A stretch of 64,000 nt of DNA. Origin: Leisingera daeponensis DSM 23529. GTDB lineage: Bacteria; Pseudomonadota; Alphaproteobacteria; Rhodobacterales; Rhodobacteraceae. Below the pieces are notes generated by a model. The model saw nothing but the letters and a program-made list of their open reading frames with translations, was not told where the DNA came from and ran no database searches. Positions 62,545 to 64,000 of this stretch are shown here, piece after piece. The position numbers and the translations under genes are program-made. Location: contig NZ_KI421500.1 in assembly GCF_000473145.1 (NCBI RefSeq), positions 2,319,725 to 2,383,724 of the forward strand. The letters are read 5' to 3'. Numbering within the stretch: position 1 is the first letter of the stretch; every line of letters starts with the position of its first letter.

Positions 62545-63330
62545 TCAATTCACGATCAGCGCCACCAGGTCGCTTTCGGGGTCCGCCAGCGGGTCGATCA
62601 CGTTGAAATGGTGCTTGCCAAAGGCAATCACGTGGTCGGTCTCCCAGGCCTCCACCAGCCAGATGGCCTGATCCAGAAACGCCGGGCGCTCCTCGCCGCC
62701 GACCCAGACCGTGACCTCCGCCGGATAGCGGTCTGTCATCTCCACCGGGCTTTCGGCAATGGCCGCAGCCGAGTCCATCCGGAACTTCTGATTCATCGAC
62801 GTCCGCAGCAGCGGCCGCAAATCCGCCAGCGGCGAAATCGGGATCACCGTCTTGATCCGCTCGCCCACCTCTGCCGGCAGCAGCGCCTTGTCCAGCATCC
62901 GCGCCACCAGATGGCCGCCCGCCGAATGGCCGGCCAGCGCGATCGGGCCGTCCACCTCCGCCGCGATCCGGGTCACCGCCGCGGTGATCTGCCGGGTGAT
63001 ATCGGCGATCCGCACCTCCGGGCACAGGTCATAAGACGGCATTGCCACCGCCCAGCCATGCGCAATCGCGCCGCGGGCCAGATGCGACCAGGAGCTTTTG
63101 TCGAAGGCCAGCCAGTAGCCGCCGTGGACAAAGATAAAGACGCCCTTAGGCTCGCCCTCCGGCAGAAACAGGTCGAACCGCTGCCGCGCCCCCTCGCCAT
63201 AGGGGATGTCCAGCCGGGCACGCTTGTGCAGGCTGTTGCGGAAGTCCTCGGCTGAGGCGGCCCAGCGCGGCGGGTACTTCTCTGCGTTCTCAATGTAGGC
63301 CCCGTTGGCATAGGCATCATCCAATTCCAT
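62545..63330 (-). CDS. Alpha/beta hydrolase (esterase/arylformamidase-like)
   Basis: A 261-aa hydrolase of the HGG type. The oxyanion-hole motif is FIFVHGGYWLAFDKSSW (residues about 65-82). The nucleophilic elbow is LAGHSAGGHLVARM (Ser about 133), and a C-terminal acid/His pair is in VIAFGKHHFNVIDPLADPES. The arrangement matches kynurenine formamidase and related esterases, and no trp/kyn genes adjoin. It is divergent from the aldehyde dehydrogenase at the end of the window. Confidence 0.88.
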   Translation of the reverse strand: MELDDAYANGAYIENAEKYPPRWAASAEDFRNSLHKRARLDIPYGEGARQRFDLFLPEGEPKGVFIFVHGGYWLAFDKSSWSHLARGAIAHGWAVAMPSYDLCPEVRIADITRQITAAVTRIAAEVDGPIALAGHSAGGHLVARMLDKALLPAEVGERIKTVIPISPLADLRPLLRTSMNQKFRMDSAAAIAESPVEMTDRYPAEVTVWVGGEERPAFLDQAIWLVEAWETDHVIAFGKHHFNVIDPLADPESDLVALIVN

Positions 63331-63437
63331 GCCCAGTCTCCCCGTTGAAATTATGCTTTGCGGCTACCTGACAGTCTCGCACAGGACATGTCAAATTGCC
63401 CGGCGGAAATTTCAGTCCGCGGCACTCTTGGCAAAAT

Positions 63438-63451
63438 AATTTGATCAAATT
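63438..63451. promoter_or_regulatory. Perfect palindrome in the gabD-like promoter region
   Basis: AATTTGATCAAATT, a 14-base perfect palindrome, lies 80 bases before the aldehyde dehydrogenase start and 108 bases before the hydrolase start. A regulator site is inferred from symmetry and position. Confidence 0.4.
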
Positions 63452-63530
63452 CTGGACTTATCGATCTGTCTGGACATATCAAGGCACAGCTGATTTGCAT
63501 TTCAGAGACAGAACCCCCGGGAGGCCCGCA

Positions 63531-64000
63531 ATGCTTGATGCAACCACTGACCTGAAATCCCTGCTCAAAGACCCCAGCCTGCTGGAGACGCGCGCCTATA
63601 TCGGCGGCCAGTTCGTCGATGGCGAGGGCACCTTTGACGTGACCAACCCGGCGCGCGGCGACGTGATTGCCAAGGTGGCGGATGTCAGCCGCGCCCAAGT
63701 GGCGGGCGCCATTGCCCAGGCCGAGGCCGCACAGAAGGACTGGGCCAAGTGGACCGGCAAGGAGCGCGCCAATGTGCTGCGCAAATGGTTCGACCTGATG
63801 ATGGAAAACCAGGAGGATCTGGCGGTGATCCTGACCGCCGAGATGGGCAAGCCGCTCAGCGAGTCGCGCGGCGAGGTCGCTTATGGCGCCTCCTTTGTGG
63901 AGTTCTTCGCCGAGGAGGCCAAGCGGATCTACGGCGAGACCATCCCCGGCCACCAGCGCGACAAGCGCATCACGGTGATCAAGCAGCCGATCGGGGTGGC
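63531..64000 (+). CDS. gabD: NAD(P)-dependent succinate-semialdehyde dehydrogenase, 3' end beyond the window
   Basis: Oxidises succinate semialdehyde to succinate in GABA degradation. Only the first 156 residues are present: SLLETRAYIGGQFVDGEGTFDVTNPARGDVIAKVADVSRAQV, RANVLRKWFDLMMENQEDLAVILTAEMGKPLSESRGEVAYGASFVEFFAEEAKRIYGETIPG. The last pattern is typical of GabD. The catalytic Cys and Glu are not yet reached, so this rests on the N-terminal half. GGGAGG precedes ATG 63531. Divergent from the alpha/beta hydrolase. Confidence 0.9.
   Translation, partial: MLDATTDLKSLLKDPSLLETRAYIGGQFVDGEGTFDVTNPARGDVIAKVADVSRAQVAGAIAQAEAAQKDWAKWTGKERANVLRKWFDLMMENQEDLAVILTAEMGKPLSESRGEVAYGASFVEFFAEEAKRIYGETIPGHQRDKRITVIKQPIGV

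Overview
The window is a G+C-rich chromosomal segment from an alphaproteobacterium, most likely a marine Rhodobacteraceae of the Roseobacter group (Leisingera/Phaeobacter/Ruegeria-like). This rests on family-level protein resemblance read by eye, the PssA-PmtA lipid pair, the Rieske-type betaine oxygenase pair, a creatinase and several small Rhodobacterales-type hypothetical proteins. There is no phage, integrase, IS transposase, rRNA, tRNA or CRISPR array. Most genes sit in short operons, often with 4-base ATGA stop/start overlaps.

Layout. 0-10 kb: OmpA lipoprotein, WYL regulator facing a small ORF, AraC-MGMT DNA repair fusion, endonuclease III, PfkB kinase, MarR regulator facing an EamA exporter, RppH, an FadH-type flavoenzyme and a DJ-1/PfpI protein. 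10-17 kb: two dimeric alpha-beta barrel (ABM and NIPSNAP) proteins, DUF4399 and LysR, then the operon CinA-N / GNAT / AhpD-like / OmpA, then SfsA and an MscS channel. 17-25 kb: Map, HAD phosphatase, small lipoprotein, RsmD with an FAD reductase, a peroxiredoxin, and the operon RidA / GDPD / DUF482 / PhhB. 25-34.6 kb: type I secretion ABC and HlyD pair, MlaA and MlaC, class A PBP, GlnK and AmtB. 34.6-45 kb: aromatic aminotransferase with a sulfurtransferase, secreted leucine-rich-repeat protein, SmpB, EamA transporter, XRE-cupin regulator facing BenE, and IlvD. 45-51.5 kb: sulfotransferase facing a GT14-type glycosyltransferase, a decayed MATE remnant, GbcB and GbcA, and a frameshifted alcohol dehydrogenase. 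51.5-59.3 kb: an uncharacterised operon of about nine genes around an AAA+ ATPase. 59.4-64 kb: PmtA and PssA, creatinase, an alpha/beta hydrolase and a truncated succinate-semialdehyde dehydrogenase.

Two regions stand out. First, the leader of gbcA (minus strand, about 49.83-50.01 kb) carries the conserved boxes of a cobalamin riboswitch, followed by a possible SD-sequestering stem. This implies that B12 controls oxidative glycine betaine demethylation. Second, the AAA+ operon links a long coiled-coil protein, several small membrane proteins, an AAA+ ATPase and three proteins of unknown function; an A+T-richer DUF2971 gene is inserted into it with ATGA overlaps at both ends.

Other notable points are tandem operators at the XRE/BenE and MarR/EamA divergent promoters, a 14-base motif bounding two hairpin-rich intergenic elements, and a dispersed intergenic motif ending in AGATGAA. 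Three broken genes are visible: an alcohol dehydrogenase (13-base tandem duplication), a small membrane protein (one-base frameshift) and a MATE remnant.
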